The notes: a model not told the origin generated them from the sequence alone. Shown: positions 49,823 to 59,195, numbered from the stretch's first letter. The stretch: 64,000 nt of DNA from Exiguobacterium sp. Leaf196 (GCF_001423965.1 NZ_LMPV01000006.1:372001-436000), one strand, 5' to 3'. Program-made: numbers and translations.

Positions 49823-51163
49823 TTATTCCGATCGCTTGATGAAATCGAGACAGTCCTGTGACGACCCAGTGAATAGGACGGCTGGATCGCCTTCTAACAC
49901 GTGCACCTCGAGTGGTTGGCGAGAGATGAATTCGTCTTGTAACAAGTGACGCGGCGCGCGAATCACGACCGCTTCCGCATAGGTCGCAATCTCAAGCAAT
50001 TTCGGTTCAATCAACCGATAGACGCTTAATCGTGTCCATTGACCGGATTCCTGCGATCGTTCCTGCAATGATTTTCCGTGTCGTTGTCGCGTCAGTTCGC
50101 ATAAGCCCATCTTCGTAAATCCATACACTTCGATTTGTTTCGTCTCGAGTGCGGCTCGTTCTTTGAGAAGTTGGGTCACCCGTGTCTGACCTTTACTTGA
50201 GCCACGTAAAAAATCGATTGCAATCATCCCGCTGATATTACGTAACCGTAATTGCCGCATGACTTCGACGGCAGCCGCTTCGTTGATCTGGTCAAACGTC
50301 CGCTTTTGTTCCTTGACGGAAATCATCTTCCCGCTGTTGACGTCGATGACAGTCATCGTCTCGACTTCTTCAATCAAGAGATACGCTCCTCCGTCGAGCC
50401 AAACGACCCGTTGCATCGCTTTTTCGATTGCCCCATCAATGGCTTCCATCTCAGGTAAGCGCCCTTTTCGTAGCGATCGTTCAACGGACAGACCGAGTAA
50501 TTCGAGTCGTTCTTTTTCCTGACGCGTCATGACGAGCGCATCGGTGACATGCGGAAGTCGCTTCGCTTCCTGGACGATCAATGCCTCGTCTTGCTCAAGA
50601 CGCGGCGCCTGCAAAAGTTCTTTATGCCGTATCCGTAATGACTGTAACTCTTGTTTCAATTCGTCGATTGATGCTTTCGCTGCCTCCGTCCGGTAAAGAA
50701 TCCCTTCTTCTTCCGTCGTCGTCAATTGCTCCGCCAGTTGACGCTGGACGACGAGATCCAACTTCCGACTGAAACGGACGCGGCGACCGTACGGGAAATA
50801 GACAAGATAACGTCCACCATAAGTGATGTTCTGCGTCACCTTGTGTTGCTTCGGTGCGACCCCTTCCTTGACGACCTGAACGAGCAATGTCTGCCCGACC
50901 TGGACGGCTTGTCCGATCGTTGGCACGTCCGGATAGCGACGAAGTGCTTCCACCGTTTCATTAAGCGGTAAGTAAAGCGGCGTACCGTCAGTCGCGATCA
51001 AAAAGGCTGCTCCGAGCGTCGGATGCAACCGGTCGACCTTGGCATAAACGAACGTTCCGACCCGGATCTCGTCACGCATCCGTTCGTGATATTCAATCAA
51101 TCGACCGCCTTCGACCAACGCCAATCGTTCGAGTGAAGCGGTCTGTTCACTAATCCATCGCAT
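49823..51163 (-). CDS. rng: Ribonuclease E/G family endoribonuclease
   Basis: 446 residues, RNase G size. N-terminal S1-like part (FVYAKVDRLHPTLGAAFL), RNase H-like and DNase I-like parts with the metal-binding TVIDVNSGK and IAIDFLRGS (shortened motif) and GFTKMGLCELTRQR. Cleaves single-stranded RNA in rRNA or mRNA turnover. In B. subtilis this position between minD and rplU holds spoIVFA-spoIVFB; here they are replaced. It starts after the minD terminator, so has its own promoter; GGAGG precedes ATG 51163. Confidence 0.93.
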   Translation of the reverse strand: MRWISEQTASLERLALVEGGRLIEYHERMRDEIRVGTFVYAKVDRLHPTLGAAFLIATDGTPLYLPLNETVEALRRYPDVPTIGQAVQVGQTLLVQVVKEGVAPKQHKVTQNITYGGRYLVYFPYGRRVRFSRKLDLVVQRQLAEQLTTTEEEGILYRTEAAKASIDELKQELQSLRIRHKELLQAPRLEQDEALIVQEAKRLPHVTDALVMTRQEKERLELLGLSVERSLRKGRLPEMEAIDGAIEKAMQRVVWLDGGAYLLIEEVETMTVIDVNSGKMISVKEQKRTFDQINEAAAVEVMRQLRLRNISGMIAIDFLRGSSKGQTRVTQLLKERAALETKQIEVYGFTKMGLCELTRQRHGKSLQERSQESGQWTRLSVYRLIEPKLLEIATYAEAVVIRAPRHLLQDEFISRQPLEVHVLEGDPAVLFTGSSQDCLDFIKRSE

Positions 51164-51173
51164 ACTGATCCCT

Positions 51174-51219
51174 CCAAAAAAATTAGACTAGGCGCGACGA
51201 TGTCGTCCTAGTCTAATTT
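51174..51219 (-). terminator. Terminator after minD
   Basis: ATTAGACTAGG pairs with CCTAGTCTAAT around a loop with further pairing (ACGAC/GTCG), then TTTTTTTGG on the minus strand. Confidence 0.88.
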
Positions 51220-51226
51220 CCCATTC

Positions 51227-52030
51227 TTATTTCATCCCAAGCATCTTCTTCAATTTGACGAAGAACCCTTTTTGCGGTTGTTCATTTAAATCAAGCAGTG
51301 GCACGGATTCTCCGAGAATCCGGCGGGCGATGTTCCGGTAGCCGAGTCCAGCCCGGTTATCCGGATTCATCGTCACAGGCACACCGCGGTGCGAAGCGGC
51401 GATGACTTCTTCATCATCGATGATCAGACCAAGCAGATCGATTGAAAGAATACGCATGATCTCATCGATATCGAGCATATCACCTGATGCCATCATGTGC
51501 GAACGCACCCGATTGATGACGAGTTTTGGAACGATGTTTCGTTCTGAGCGTTCGAGCATCCCAATGATCCGGTCCGCATCTTGGACGGCTGCTTTTTCCG
51601 GTGTCGTTACGACGACAGCTTCATCCGCTCCAGCGATCGCATTCATGAATCCTTGTTCGATTCCTGCCGGGCAGTCAATCAATACAAAATCGTATTCAAG
51701 TTTCAGCGTATCGATGATTGCCTTCACCTGTTCGGGTGTGACGGAGGACTTATCCTTTGATTGAGCAGCAGGCAACAGATACATCTCTTCAAAACGCTTA
51801 TCGCGGACGAGCGCTTGGTGCAATTTACATTGTCCCGTTACGACGTCAACGATGTTATAGATACTCCGGTTATCGAGACCAAGCACGATATCCAGATTGC
51901 GTAACCCGATATCTGTATCGACGAGACAAACCGAATGCCCCATCAATGCAAGTGCTGTTCCGATGTTCGCCGTCGTCGTTGTCTTACCGACGCCGCCTTT
52001 ACCGGATGTGACGACGATGGCGCGTCCCAT
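51227..52030 (-). CDS. minD: Septum site-determining protein MinD
   Basis: 267 residues from ATG at 52030, where the family starts MGxAIVxTSGKGGVGKTTT. The frame is open to a GTG at 52084, with ATG at 52075 well spaced from an AGAGG site; a start there would add 15 residues (MEQVKEQVHMEAKTN). Deviant Walker A SGKGGVGKTT, DTDIGLRNLD, DCPAGIEQG, and a C-terminal amphipathic helix KGFFVKLKKMLGMK for membrane binding. With MinC blocks FtsZ rings at the poles. MinC stop overlaps the GTG. Confidence 0.94.
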   Translation of the reverse strand: MGRAIVVTSGKGGVGKTTTTANIGTALALMGHSVCLVDTDIGLRNLDIVLGLDNRSIYNIVDVVTGQCKLHQALVRDKRFEEMYLLPAAQSKDKSSVTPEQVKAIIDTLKLEYDFVLIDCPAGIEQGFMNAIAGADEAVVVTTPEKAAVQDADRIIGMLERSERNIVPKLVINRVRSHMMASGDMLDIDEIMRILSIDLLGLIIDDEEVIAASHRGVPVTMNPDNRAGLGYRNIARRILGESVPLLDLNEQPQKGFFVKLKKMLGMK

Positions 52031-52080
52031 ATTCGTCTTCGCCTCCATATGTACCTGTTCTTTCACTTGTTCCATATCCG

Positions 52081-52755
52081 TCACCCTCTTTCACTATCAA
52101 TCGCAAACTGATCCATCCGCGCAAGCGGAACGGTTTGAAGGCGGGAGAATTCCACCCCGTCTTCGCCTAAAAATGCACAGCCCATATCGAGAGCAGGAAT
52201 CGGTGCGTCATCCGGCTCCTCATGGACGGTTCCAGCGACCGCGACCCATTTCGGTTGCAACACACTTGCAGCGATGACTGCTTCCCTATTACCACCTTTA
52301 CCTGCATGAACGGTACCACGCAAAGCTCCGAGACAATAGATACTTCCTGTCGCATGGACGACCGCTCCCGGATTAATATCTCCGATGATGACGATCGAAC
52401 CTTCAACGTCTAATACGTGCCCACTGCGTGCCGTTCCACCAAAATAATGAAACGTCCGCTCTCCGTATAAGGCTTTTGCCTCGTCTTTCGTGATGCACTC
52501 ACTGTCATAGCCTTTGAAAGAAAAGGAATCATGTCGCGCGACGATAGATTCGACGGCCGTCAACACCCCTTCATCGACATAACGTCGACCGAAGAAGAAG
52601 GTGATGGGTACGGCGCGTCCGTTCTCGACGGATTTGTCCGCAAGCGTCAACTCTAAATCGTCAAGAAATTCATCCACACTGCACCTTTCATTCACATAGA
52701 CGGCGAGGCCACCACGATGGCCTTTCATCGTTACATAACGTTTACGCTCAATCAT
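52081..52755 (-). CDS. minC: Septum site-determining protein MinC
   Basis: 224 residues: N-terminal FtsZ-inhibiting domain (1-100, RYVTMKGHRGGLAVYVNE) and C-terminal beta-helix (IVIIGDINPGAVVHATGSIYCLGALRGTVHAG) that binds MinD. Four bases after mreD and four-base overlap with the minD frame. Follows mreBCD as in Bacillus. Confidence 0.96.
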   Translation of the reverse strand: MIERKRYVTMKGHRGGLAVYVNERCSVDEFLDDLELTLADKSVENGRAVPITFFFGRRYVDEGVLTAVESIVARHDSFSFKGYDSECITKDEAKALYGERTFHYFGGTARSGHVLDVEGSIVIIGDINPGAVVHATGSIYCLGALRGTVHAGKGGNREAVIAASVLQPKWVAVAGTVHEEPDDAPIPALDMGCAFLGEDGVEFSRLQTVPLARMDQFAIDSERG

Positions 52756-52758
52756 GAC

Positions 52759-53262
52759 TCATCCTCTTTTCTCGTCAAGGGTCGACTGCACGAGTCGGGT
52801 CATCGGATAATACAGGATGATGATCCCGATCAACTGGGCAACCAAACTCCTTGGAATGATCTGTGTCGCGAGTTCTTGGAAGGAAACCCCGACACCAACG
52901 ACCGAAGCCGTGAAGAAATATATATCGAGTTCATACAAAATGGCACTGAACGTGAACGTGACGAGAATCGTCAATACGTTCTCCTTTACATATTTTAGCA
53001 CGAAGCTACTAAAAAGCGGAATGGCGGATAACGCAAATAAGTAAATCCCGATAATATCCGAGTACACGAAATCATAGAGCAATCCGAAAACGAGTCCGAA
53101 TCCGAGTGCTTGTTCAAGCTTCCCGTACCGACCGAGGAACATCAGACCGATCAAGGTCGTATGAATGACATACGGCGAACCATCTCCAAGCGGTCCCGCG
53201 AACAACGTTCCTTCTAAGATAAAAAGAAGGAACACGGCGAAAAACAACTTAACGTTATTCAC
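52759..53262 (-). CDS. mreD: Rod shape-determining protein MreD
   Basis: 167 residues from GTG at 53262, with GGGAGGGG six bases upstream; it overlaps the mreC stop by eight bases. Five to six hydrophobic helices: LFFAVFLLFILEGTLF, GFGLVFGLLYDFVYSDIIGIYLF, TIL and VAQLIGIIILYY. Part of the elongasome that links MreB to peptidoglycan synthesis. Confidence 0.93.
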   Translation of the reverse strand: MNNVKLFFAVFLLFILEGTLFAGPLGDGSPYVIHTTLIGLMFLGRYGKLEQALGFGLVFGLLYDFVYSDIIGIYLFALSAIPLFSSFVLKYVKENVLTILVTFTFSAILYELDIYFFTASVVGVGVSFQELATQIIPRSLVAQLIGIIILYYPMTRLVQSTLDEKRG

Positions 53263-54139
53263 GAGTGTCCCCTCCCTTATCGGTCTCAGCGAAAGGTTCC
53301 TTCGCTTCGCGTTCAATCACGAAGACATGACCGAACTGTTCGAAGTCTGCTGCCGGTTTGACGTATGCGATTTTCGAAGCCCCATACTGATCGGATTTCA
53401 CTTCTTCGATTTTTCCGATGACGATCCCGCTCGGATACTTTCCGCCAAGACCGGACGTCGTGACGGTCTGCCCTTTTTTCAACTTCGCGTCGTTCGGAAT
53501 TTTCGTGAACTTGAGTAGTTTCGTCTCTTCATCGAAGCCTTCGATCGTTCCAAAGACTCCTTTTCCTTTCGTGTCGTCTGCCGTTGCCGAGACGTTATTC
53601 GTCCGACTCGTATCAGACATCAACTGCACAAGGGACGTATAGGCGCTCGCCTGGATGACGCGACCGATCAATCCATCTGCTGTTACGACGGCCATGTTCG
53701 GTTTGACACCTTTTTGTTCGCCGATGTTAATCGTGACGAACCGTTGCCATTCGGACGATGTCCGCCCGATCATCTCTGCCGGTAACAGTTTATAGTCGCG
53801 AATCGAACCTTTGAGGTCGAGCATGTCTTTTAATTCTTTATTCTCACGCTCAAGATCACGGACTTTAACGGCATTGCCGGCATAGTCGTTCAATCGTGAT
53901 TTCAAGTGTTCATTTTCTTTGTACACGTCACGCACTTCTTTAATCGAAGTGACCGTATCATCAATCCAGCCAATCGGTGTCGCGAAAAGGCGTTGACCGA
54001 CGCCCACGGTATCGCGCACGAAGCTTTGATACCAGTGGGATTGGTTACGCCCTTGTAGCGAAATCCCGATCAAGATCACCAAAAGGAGAAAACTAAGGAG
54101 TGTGATGAGCAGTTTTCGATTATTTAAAAATCGCTTCAT
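53255..54139 (-). CDS. mreC: Rod shape-determining protein MreC
   Basis: 294 residues: one N-terminal membrane helix (LLITLLSFLLLVILIGISL), a coiled coil about 65-110 (KENEHLKSRL, RDLERENKELKDML), then two beta domains with VTADGLIGRVIQAS and TSGLGGKYPSGIVIG. Acts outside the membrane to scaffold the cell wall elongation complex. Between mreB and mreD. Acidic tail ETDKGGDTRE. Confidence 0.96.
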   Translation of the reverse strand: MKRFLNNRKLLITLLSFLLLVILIGISLQGRNQSHWYQSFVRDTVGVGQRLFATPIGWIDDTVTSIKEVRDVYKENEHLKSRLNDYAGNAVKVRDLERENKELKDMLDLKGSIRDYKLLPAEMIGRTSSEWQRFVTINIGEQKGVKPNMAVVTADGLIGRVIQASAYTSLVQLMSDTSRTNNVSATADDTKGKGVFGTIEGFDEETKLLKFTKIPNDAKLKKGQTVTTSGLGGKYPSGIVIGKIEEVKSDQYGASKIAYVKPAADFEQFGHVFVIEREAKEPFAETDKGGDTRE

Positions 54140-54153
54140 CGCTCATCCCGTCC

Positions 54154-55188
54154 TTATCTTTTTTGCGAGATGCCTGATTTCGAACGAAGGACATTCATCA
54201 TCTCGAGTGATTTTCCTGTACCGATTGCGACACAATCAAGTGCGTTTTCCGCAACGAGTGTCAAAATACGTGTTTCGTCTTCGATGACAGCATCAAGGTT
54301 CTTCAAGAGCGCCCCACCACCTGTCAAGACGATACCGCGGTCCATGACGTCTGCTGATAATTCAGGAGGTGTCTGCTCAAGCGTGTGCTTAACACCTGCA
54401 AGAATCGCTTCGACCGTATCTGAAAGTGCGTCACAAATTTCAGCACTTGTGACTTCGATCTGTTTCGGAAGACCTGTGACGAGGTCGCGTCCACGGATTT
54501 CCATCGTTTCGTTCTCTGATTCTTCATCGATGCGAGCATAACCGATCGTCATTTTCAACGTCTCAGCTGTCCGTTCCCCAATCATCAAGTTGTATTTCGA
54601 TTTGATGTAACGAATGATAGACTCATCCATCTCATCACCACCGACACGGATCGATTGGCTTGTGACGATACCACCGAGTGAGATGACAGCAACTTCTGTC
54701 GTACCACCACCGATATCGACGACCATCGAGCCTGTTGGTTCTGAAACCGGAAGACCTGCACCGATTGCTGCTGCGAATGGCTCTTCGATTGTATATGCTT
54801 CACGCGCACCCGCAAGTTTCGCTGCATCTTCAACCGCACGTTTTTCGACCGATGTAATACCGCTTGGTACACAGATCATGACGTTCGTCTTAGAAGAGAA
54901 CAAGCCTTTTTTCTTTGAAGCTTGATCCATGAAATATTTGATCATCGTAGCGGTTGTTTCATAATCCGCGATAACCCCGTCTTTCATCGGGCGTCGTGCA
55001 GTCACGTTACCCGGCGTACGACCGATCATGTTTTTTGCTGCATTACCAACCGCCTCAATTTTCCCTGTATCCGTACGGAAAGCAACGACGGACGGTTCAC
55101 GGACGACGATTCCTTGCCCCTTTACATACACGAGCGTGTTAGCCGTACCTAAGTCAATGCCGATTTCACGGCTGAATGATCCAAACAT
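54154..55188 (-). CDS. mreB: Rod shape-determining protein MreB
   Basis: 344 residues, actin fold. Phosphate-1 [17 protein letters not shown] at 9-24, connect-1, phosphate-2 [18 protein letters not shown], and adenosine motif [12 protein letters not shown]. Forms membrane-bound filaments that direct lateral wall synthesis. Starts the mreBCD-minCD run; promoter upstream. ATG at 55188 with GAGGGG. Confidence 0.97.
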   Translation of the reverse strand: MFGSFSREIGIDLGTANTLVYVKGQGIVVREPSVVAFRTDTGKIEAVGNAAKNMIGRTPGNVTARRPMKDGVIADYETTATMIKYFMDQASKKKGLFSSKTNVMICVPSGITSVEKRAVEDAAKLAGAREAYTIEEPFAAAIGAGLPVSEPTGSMVVDIGGGTTEVAVISLGGIVTSQSIRVGGDEMDESIIRYIKSKYNLMIGERTAETLKMTIGYARIDEESENETMEIRGRDLVTGLPKQIEVTSAEICDALSDTVEAILAGVKHTLEQTPPELSADVMDRGIVLTGGGALLKNLDAVIEDETRILTLVAENALDCVAIGTGKSLEMMNVLRSKSGISQKR

Positions 55189-55225
55189 TATTCAAAAAAC
55201 CCCTCTCTGAGAATACACTTCACTA

Positions 55226-55253
55226 ATTATAACGGAAAAGCCTTCATTGGAAA
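55226..55253 (-). promoter_or_regulatory. Candidate promoter of mreB
   Basis: Minus-strand TTTCCA (55248-55253), 16 bases, TATAAT (55226-55231, perfect). About 37 bases before the ATG. Confidence 0.5.
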
Positions 55254-55300
55254 GCGTTAAAACGTTACAGCTTGTTTACAGTTCGCCTTAGAAAACACAC

Positions 55301-55347
55301 AAAAAAACGTCTGACGGAAAGAAACGAAACTTTCCCTTCAGACGTTA
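55301..55347 (-). terminator. Terminator after radC
   Basis: AACGTCTGA..GGAAAG pairs with CTTTCC..TCAGACGTT, then TTTTTTG on the minus strand; splits maf-radC from mreB. Confidence 0.88.
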
Positions 55348-55350
55348 TTC

Positions 55351-56004
55351 TTACATAAATCCGCGCTGTTTCATACTAATAAATTGTCCATGCCCGATGA
55401 TGATGTGGTCAAGACAACTGATTCCAATGAGTCGTCCTGCCTCAACAAGTCGCTCGGATACCTCGATATCTTCCCGACTTGGCGTCGGATCACCGGACGG
55501 ATGATTATGGACGGCAATGAAGTTCGCAGCCGAGCAGCGAATCGCTTCCCGGAAGACGTCTCGCGGGTGGACGATTGACGTGTTCAATCCTCCAATGAAT
55601 AACGTCTTTTTCGAGACAACCTCATTTTTCGTATTCAAATACAGGCAGATGAAATGTTCCTGTTGATAGAGACGCATTTCTTCTAACAACAGCTCCGCCG
55701 CGTCTTCCGGTGAACGGATCGTCGGTCGAACCCACTTCGGTTCCGTGACGAGACGGCGACCGAGTTCCAGTCCCGCCATGATTTGCAACGCCTTTGCCTT
55801 CCCGACACCTGGTGCTTTCTCGAGTCCACCGACTCCAGCTGCCTCGAGTTCGATCAGTGAAGGATAGATGTGCAGTAATTCTTCCGCGATTTCAAGCGGT
55901 GTCCGGTCGCGCGTTCCGCTTCGGACAAGACATGCCAGTAACTCGACTGTCGTCGCTTGTGCTAAGCCTTTCAACTGAACCATATCCTTCGGCCATTCAA
56001 TCAC
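55351..56004 (-). CDS. radC: RadC/JAB-type protein (YsxA)
   Basis: 217 residues from a GTG at 56004, since GAGAGGT is eight bases upstream and the family begins IEWPKDM or similar; the frame runs further up but overlaps maf. N-terminal helix-hairpin-helix (GVGGLEKAPGVGKAKALQI) and C-terminal JAB/MPN metal site HNHPSGDPTPSREDI with HVD-like residues. Molecular function of RadC is unresolved. Between maf and mreB, as in Bacillus. Confidence 0.93.
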   Translation of the reverse strand: MIEWPKDMVQLKGLAQATTVELLACLVRSGTRDRTPLEIAEELLHIYPSLIELEAAGVGGLEKAPGVGKAKALQIMAGLELGRRLVTEPKWVRPTIRSPEDAAELLLEEMRLYQQEHFICLYLNTKNEVVSKKTLFIGGLNTSIVHPRDVFREAIRCSAANFIAVHNHPSGDPTPSREDIEVSERLVEAGRLIGISCLDHIIIGHGQFISMKQRGFM

Positions 56005-56029
56005 AGCATCCGACCTCTCTGTTTCAGGA

Positions 56030-56605
56030 TTACGCAAACATCGGCTTGATCGCAAAGGACGCGAGACGTTTCGTGATTTCGTGGATCGGCAATCCGACAA
56101 CATTATAGTAATCGCCCTCGATCGCTTCGACGAACAGGCCACCCATCGCTTGAATACCGTACCCACCCGCTTTATCGTAGGGCTCGGTCGTCGCGATATA
56201 GCCTTCGATCCATTCGTTTGGCAATGCACCAAAACGAACGTGTGTCGTCACGTCGAATGTCTCTTCCTTCTCACCAAAGCGAATCGTTACTCCTGTCACG
56301 ACTTCATGTGCGCGTCCCGATAGACGGGCAAGCATTGCCCGTGCCTCTCCCCTATCTGCCGGCTTCTCGAGAATCATATCGTCAATTGCAACGACTGTAT
56401 CAGCTGCCAGAATGACACCGTCCGCTGTAATCGCTCGCGCTTTCTTTTGCGATAGATGACGGACATATTCATGCGGGGACATCGGGTACGGCGCTTCTTC
56501 GACGACATTCGCTGGTACGACTGCGTGAACGATTCCGATTTGTTGCAAGAGTTCCGTCCGGCGCGGTGAAGCCGAGGCGAGAATCAAGTGTGGTTGCGTT
56601 ATCAT
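56030..56605 (-). CDS. maf: Maf nucleotide pyrophosphatase
   Basis: 191 residues from ATG at 56605, where the family begins LILASASPRR; a further ATG at 56626 has no ribosome site, and at 56605 the site is also weak. House-cleaning pyrophosphatase acting on dTTP/UTP and modified pyrimidine nucleotides. SASPRR, VILAADTVVAIDD, GRAHEVVTGVTI and YDKAGGYGIQAMGG are visible. Directly downstream of the pilus cluster, after its terminator. Confidence 0.93.
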   Translation of the reverse strand: MITQPHLILASASPRRTELLQQIGIVHAVVPANVVEEAPYPMSPHEYVRHLSQKKARAITADGVILAADTVVAIDDMILEKPADRGEARAMLARLSGRAHEVVTGVTIRFGEKEETFDVTTHVRFGALPNEWIEGYIATTEPYDKAGGYGIQAMGGLFVEAIEGDYYNVVGLPIHEITKRLASFAIKPMFA

Positions 56606-56666
56606 CAGTATCACGTTCTTTCCCATTAATTTCGAATCGGATAATTCGAGTCATCGAATAGTCTAA

Positions 56667-56710
56667 CAAAAAACAAGCGGTCCCTAACAGCATAGGAACC
56701 GCTTGTTTTC
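56667..56710 (-). terminator. Terminator after the pilus operon
   Basis: AAAACAAGCGGTTCC pairs with GGGACCGCTTGTTTT (one G-U) around a nine-base loop, then TTTGTTAG on the minus strand. Confidence 0.9.
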
Positions 56711-56712
56711 TT

Positions 56713-57441
56713 TTAATTTCCTGTCACATCGACAAATGGATCCGACTTCGGCGTCTTCTCCTCGAGTGGCGTTTGTTTATCCGGCGTCAACTTCGTCAGG
56801 TCCGGACGATAATACGATTCGATCTCGACTGTGAATGAAAGCATCTCATCCTCAAGCAAAAGCGTTCCGCTACTCGGACCCGGTTCTTCCGGTCCCGATA
56901 ACTGAATTTGGCGTAAGACCGTGATTCGATCCGTCCGCTCGATTTGTTTTAAGAATGCCATCAATTCAAGATACGACGGGGCTTCAACCGTCAATGACGC
57001 CGGAAGTGGCGTCGCATTCGCTGTGGTTGTTCCTGTCGCCGCAGCTGTTGTCGCTTGATCTTGATCAGACTCCGTCGCCATTGCTCCGTCAACGGCAGGC
57101 GTTGATGTCACCGGTGACTGTGGCGTTGTGGTCGCCTGACCAAACGTGATCGACTGGACTTTGACACCGGCAATCTGACTCGACGCGTTAATCGCATCGA
57201 TGACGTCATCGTTCGCTGCCGTCACCGGGACTTTTTGTTGCAGGAAGCTCGACTCAGCGACGTCGACTTTCTGTTCGTTCGCTTTCGCTTGCTCGAGCAC
57301 CATCTGTTCCCGTTTCAACGTCGCTTCTTTTTCTTGCAACGTTTGGTGTGTCGTATACGTCGTATAACCGAAGTAACCGACCGCACCGAGAACGATCAAG
57401 ATCGTTAGACCGAGGAGGATGAAGCTACTATAACGTTTCAA
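56713..57441 (-). CDS. Type IV pilus PilO-like protein
   Basis: 242 residues: membrane helix at about 5-27 (FILLGLTILIVLGAVGYFGY), coiled coil 30-65 (TLQEKEATLKREQMVLEQAK), a Thr/Ala/Pro-rich linker about 108-148, then a ferredoxin-like domain with VEAPSYLELMAFLKQIERTDRITVLRQIQ broken by normal turns. PilO forms, with PilN, the membrane alignment subcomplex of the pilus. Overlaps the PilM-PilN fusion by four bases. Identification rests on topology, order and the PSYLELMAFLKQIE region. Confidence 0.75.
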   Translation of the reverse strand: MKRYSSFILLGLTILIVLGAVGYFGYTTYTTHQTLQEKEATLKREQMVLEQAKANEQKVDVAESSFLQQKVPVTAANDDVIDAINASSQIAGVKVQSITFGQATTTPQSPVTSTPAVDGAMATESDQDQATTAAATGTTTANATPLPASLTVEAPSYLELMAFLKQIERTDRITVLRQIQLSGPEEPGPSSGTLLLEDEMLSFTVEIESYYRPDLTKLTPDKQTPLEEKTPKSDPFVDVTGN

Positions 57442-59177
57442 TTGTCCGGCACCTCCTCGATTTCAGTCGTTACATTCGGATCAGTCGTCTCCGTCGTCGG
57501 ATCGGTTGAAGGAGTCGCTTCCGTCGAGCTATCCGTTTCCGATTCAGACGGCTGATCTTCTTTTGGTACTGCCGGATCAGCTTCGTTCGTTTCGCCTTTG
57601 ACGACTTCCGTCGGGTTAACGTTCAATGAAAATTGTCCGATATAACGGGGTTCTTCAGATTTCGCATCATCCGACGGTGTGATTTCCGTCGTCGGAATTT
57701 CTTGCCCGGTCGTCGGATCAACCGTCGTCGTCGTGACGACATCCGCCTTTTCATTCATCGTCCGTGTCGTCACACTCGCAAGGTTCGTTCCTGAAAAGAC
57801 TTTATCCGTCAACAATTCACGATAAAAATCGTTTAGTTCATCAAGCGTCTCGAATTGGGTCGTCATCGTCACGGCATGATCCGCACCATACGCGAATTGA
57901 AGAATATAACCGCGTTCCGGGAGATAACGGGTAATCCGTTCAAGCGTCGGTACGGCAGGACGTGGCGTCGTCTCGAGTCCTTCGACTGTCTGTTTGAGTT
58001 GCGCGACTTCCTGCTTTGCCGATTGATCCGATTCCGACTGCAACTGACGGACGATCCGGATTTGATCGTTCGTCGATTCGACGCGATCCGCGAATTGATC
58101 GGTTTGCCAGTAGAGATAACCACCAGCGAGTCCGCCGAACAACAACAGAATGAGTGAAGCGACAAGCGGATATTTCGGTGCTTCGTCGTTTTCCGGTAAT
58201 AAGTTGATGCGGTCTTTTCGCGGTGAAGCAAGACCAGCGAGCGGTAAGTACGCTCGTGGAATTGACTGTCCGTCGATCGTCATCATATCTGGAATTTCAT
58301 CGAGACTCAAATCAAAGTTCGACCGGAAACGTGTTGCCAGTTCATCACGGAACGGGAAGTCCCCCGCAAGGACGACATTCGTGATCTCTCGTCCTTCGCG
58401 CGCGAGCGAAAAACGATAGAAATCGAGTACACGCGAGAACTCGAGCAACATCTCATCTAAGACGAGTTCGACCGTCGGATCATCCGAGCGGTAACGATAA
58501 TGCAATTGATCATCGATGACATCAACATCCCACGCATCAGCCGCAAACGTGTCGACCGAGCGAATCAGACGTGGCACGTGATCTTCGATAATGATCAGCT
58601 GGTGATTCGTCGCATTCGCATTCCAGATCAATAACGTATCAGCTTCCGTCGCGACTGGGTGATGAGATTCAATCCCGAAGTAGGTCGCAAGCGGTTGAGG
58701 TTCAGCTGCGACCAGTCGCAAATGCTTTTGTTTGAACAGTTGCGTGTATTGCTTTAGCGCTTCGTTTGGAGCGGCATAGAGCATGATTTCCCGCTTGCCG
58801 TCTTCTTCAAGAACCGTGTAATCAAAATATGGTTCTTCAAACGGTAAGACGATACTATGTCCGATCTCCATAAACAAATAGCCACGGATTTGATTCGTCT
58901 CGATCGTCTCCGGAATATCAAGTTTCCGGGCGAGAACGAGTGAACCATCGAGCGCGAGCACCGCTTGCGAACCACGCGGTACTTTTAGTTTCGTCAGTAA
59001 CCCGTCAAAGATGAAATCAAGCGAGGCTTCCGGCTGCAACCAGCCCCCTTGCAGTGTTCCTGGTGGCAGCGCGACGACTGCCCGGCGCTTGATGACGCCT
59101 TTTTTGACGACTGCACCGAAAATTGCAACATCGGTGAAATTAAAGTAGATATAAGTCCCTTTACGCCGTTGCGCCAT
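57438..59177 (-). CDS. PilM-PilN fusion protein of the type IV pilus
   Basis: 579 residues. Residues 1 to about 320 form an actin-like PilM domain (AVLALDGSLVLARKLDIPE, YAAPNEALKQYTQLF, ALDFYRF-type VLDFYRFSL, VLAGDF, AYLPLAGLAS). At 321 follows KDRINLLPEN, the hallmark start of PilN (INLLP), then one membrane helix 338-357, a coiled coil 360-400 and a PilN-like domain (LERITRYLPERGYILQF). The C-terminus from about 520 is rich in Thr, Ser, Glu, Asp and Pro. PilM-PilN normally bind via the PilN N-terminus; here they are one chain. Confidence 0.8.
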   Translation of the reverse strand: MAQRRKGTYIYFNFTDVAIFGAVVKKGVIKRRAVVALPPGTLQGGWLQPEASLDFIFDGLLTKLKVPRGSQAVLALDGSLVLARKLDIPETIETNQIRGYLFMEIGHSIVLPFEEPYFDYTVLEEDGKREIMLYAAPNEALKQYTQLFKQKHLRLVAAEPQPLATYFGIESHHPVATEADTLLIWNANATNHQLIIIEDHVPRLIRSVDTFAADAWDVDVIDDQLHYRYRSDDPTVELVLDEMLLEFSRVLDFYRFSLAREGREITNVVLAGDFPFRDELATRFRSNFDLSLDEIPDMMTIDGQSIPRAYLPLAGLASPRKDRINLLPENDEAPKYPLVASLILLLFGGLAGGYLYWQTDQFADRVESTNDQIRIVRQLQSESDQSAKQEVAQLKQTVEGLETTPRPAVPTLERITRYLPERGYILQFAYGADHAVTMTTQFETLDELNDFYRELLTDKVFSGTNLASVTTRTMNEKADVVTTTTVDPTTGQEIPTTEITPSDDAKSEEPRYIGQFSLNVNPTEVVKGETNEADPAVPKEDQPSESETDSSTEATPSTDPTTETTDPNVTTEIEEVPDN

Positions 59178-59195
59178 ATGTACGTTCTTCCTTTC

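Noticed and set aside
55351-56232. Longer radC frame reaching into maf
   Set aside because: The added part is Arg/Ser-rich and antiphase to maf; the GTG at 56004 has a ribosome site and fits the family start.
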